A model generated the notes under the pieces. That model was given only the letters and a program-made list of their open reading frames with translations, was not told the DNA's origin and did no database searches. Shown one piece after another: positions 5,178-5,984 of a stretch of DNA of 5,984 bases (positions are counted from its first letter, which is position 1; each line of letters starts with the position of its first letter). The translations under genes and the position numbers were made by a program. The DNA comes from Polyangia bacterium. GTDB lineage: Bacteria; Myxococcota_A; Polyangia; Polyangiales; Polyangiaceae. The stretch is from NCBI GenBank assembly GCA_030433055.1, contig JAUILJ010000543.1, positions 1 to 5,984 of the forward strand, given 5' to 3'.

Positions 5178-5984
5178 TCGAGCCTCACCCGCGGATCGAC
5201 GACGGCGTACAGCACGTCGTTCAAGATGGTGGTCAACACGAACAGCACCGAGATGAGCAGCGTGAGGGCGCGAATCACCGGGAAGTCGGCGGACTCGATG
5301 GCTTCCAGCAGCTGCGCGCCGAGCCCCGGGATACCAAAGAAGCTCTCCAGCAAGAGTGAACCCGTGACCAAGAACGGAAGTGAGATCATCACGCGGGTGA
5401 CGATCGGGATCAGCGCGTTGCGGAGCACGTGGCGTGTCAACACTCGCGTCGGCCCTGCGCCTTTCGCGACCGCCGTCGTGACGTGATCACGGCCGATCTC
5501 TTCGACCAGCACCGAGCGGTAGAAGCGCGTGTCATAGCCGAGGCCGACGATGACCAGGACGATGATCGGCAGGCTGAGGTACTGCCAGCGTTCGCTCCAA
5601 CCGGCGGCGTAGCCGTGGATTTGAAACGCGCGCAGCTGGAAGGCCAGCAGGTACTGGCCAACCACGATGTAGACCAGGAAGCTGATGCTCATGCCGGTCA
5701 CCGCGAGCGCCATCAACCCGCGATCGAGCGCGCGTTGTCGGAACGCGGCGGCGATCAGGCCGATGGCGATCGCGAGCAGCGTGGTCGCGATCAGCGCGGG
5801 CAGAGTCAGGCTGAGCGAAGGCCCTACGCGCTGCTTGAGGATGTCGACCACCGGTTCCTGCGTCTTGTAGCTCTTGCCAAAGTCGAAGGTGACGGTCTGC
5901 TTGAGGTAGTCGACGTACTGACTGACCAGCGGCTTGTCCAAACCATATTCCGCGCGGAGAGCTGCAAGGTCCTCTTCGGTGGCG
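5174..5984 (-). CDS. Peptide-type ABC importer permease, DppB/OppB family (5' end outside window)
   Basis: The frame is open to the right edge, and 269 residues are visible. Family members have about 310-340, so roughly the first 50-70 residues, including TM1, lie beyond the window. The visible part starts ATEEDLAALRAEYGLDKPL, the typical periplasmic stretch of B permeases (ATPEDxAALRxxLGLDxP). The TTG at 5941 falls inside this conserved segment and is therefore not a start. Membrane segments lie at about 57-81, 88-115, 134-151, 188-212 and 236-260. The EAA-type cytoplasmic loop runs about 161-193 (GRDHVTTAVAKGAG, then HVLRNALIP). FFGIPGLG (215-222) and the C-terminal VVDPRVR are conserved endings of the family. 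It is the first visible gene of the operon; the substrate-binding protein gene, if linked, would lie upstream. Confidence 0.94.
   Translation of the reverse strand, partial: ATEEDLAALRAEYGLDKPLVSQYVDYLKQTVTFDFGKSYKTQEPVVDILKQRVGPSLSLTLPALIATTLLAIAIGLIAAAFRQRALDRGLMALAVTGMSISFLVYIVVGQYLLAFQLRAFQIHGYAAGWSERWQYLSLPIIVLVIVGLGYDTRFYRSVLVEEIGRDHVTTAVAKGAGPTRVLTRHVLRNALIPIVTRVMISLPFLVTGSLLLESFFGIPGLGAQLLEAIESADFPVIRALTLLISVLFVLTTILNDVLYAVVDPRVRLE
5183..5189 (-). promoter_or_regulatory. Ribosome binding site of the permease C gene
   Basis: On the minus strand GGTGAGG stands 5 nt before the GTG at 5177. It supports this non-ATG start; the next in-frame ATG (residue 36) would remove the N-terminal cytoplasmic region and part of TM1. 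Confidence 0.6.

Noticed and set aside
5939..5941. TTG as the start codon of permease B
   Set aside because: The frame continues upstream with the conserved ATEEDLAALRAEYGLDKPL stretch, so the gene runs off the right edge and this codon is internal.

Overview
The window looks like ordinary chromosomal DNA from a GC-rich bacterium. The codon use is strongly GC-biased, and glutaminyl-tRNA synthetase carries a C-terminal GatB/YqeY domain. A small orphan lipoprotein sits between two gene clusters. I infer a deltaproteobacterial or Myxococcota-type organism, but the window has no rRNA or other firm taxonomic marker. Both edges cut through genes, and nearly all of the sequence is coding.

Left part, plus strand (1-1747): the 3' portion of glnS (GlnRS anticodon-binding domain, a flexible Q/P/K/A-rich linker, then a GatB/YqeY tail) is followed after 4 bases by a small GNAT-family N-acetyltransferase. 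The two are probably cotranscribed.

Middle, minus strand (1744-2112): a short predicted lipoprotein of unknown function converges on the acetyltransferase gene. The two stop codons share the palindrome CTAG. Between this gene's start and the next operon is about 100 bp containing a strong hairpin that overlaps the stop codon of the last transporter gene.

Right part, minus strand (5984 down to 2210): four genes in the order permease B, permease C, ATPase D, ATPase F form a Dpp/Opp-type (peptide/nickel/opine family) ABC importer. Every junction is a 4-bp ATGA or GTGA overlap, the usual sign of translational coupling. The two permeases would form the membrane channel and the two ATPases the nucleotide-binding heterodimer. 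The periplasmic solute-binding protein, the start of permease B and the promoter are not in the window, so the substrate cannot be assigned beyond 'probably peptides'.

I do not see evidence of a new defence, mobile or RNA-based system. The points most worth a second look are the GlnRS-YqeY fusion, the hairpin ending the transporter operon, the altered cysteine motifs in the C-terminal domains of the two ATPases, and the uncharacterised lipoprotein.
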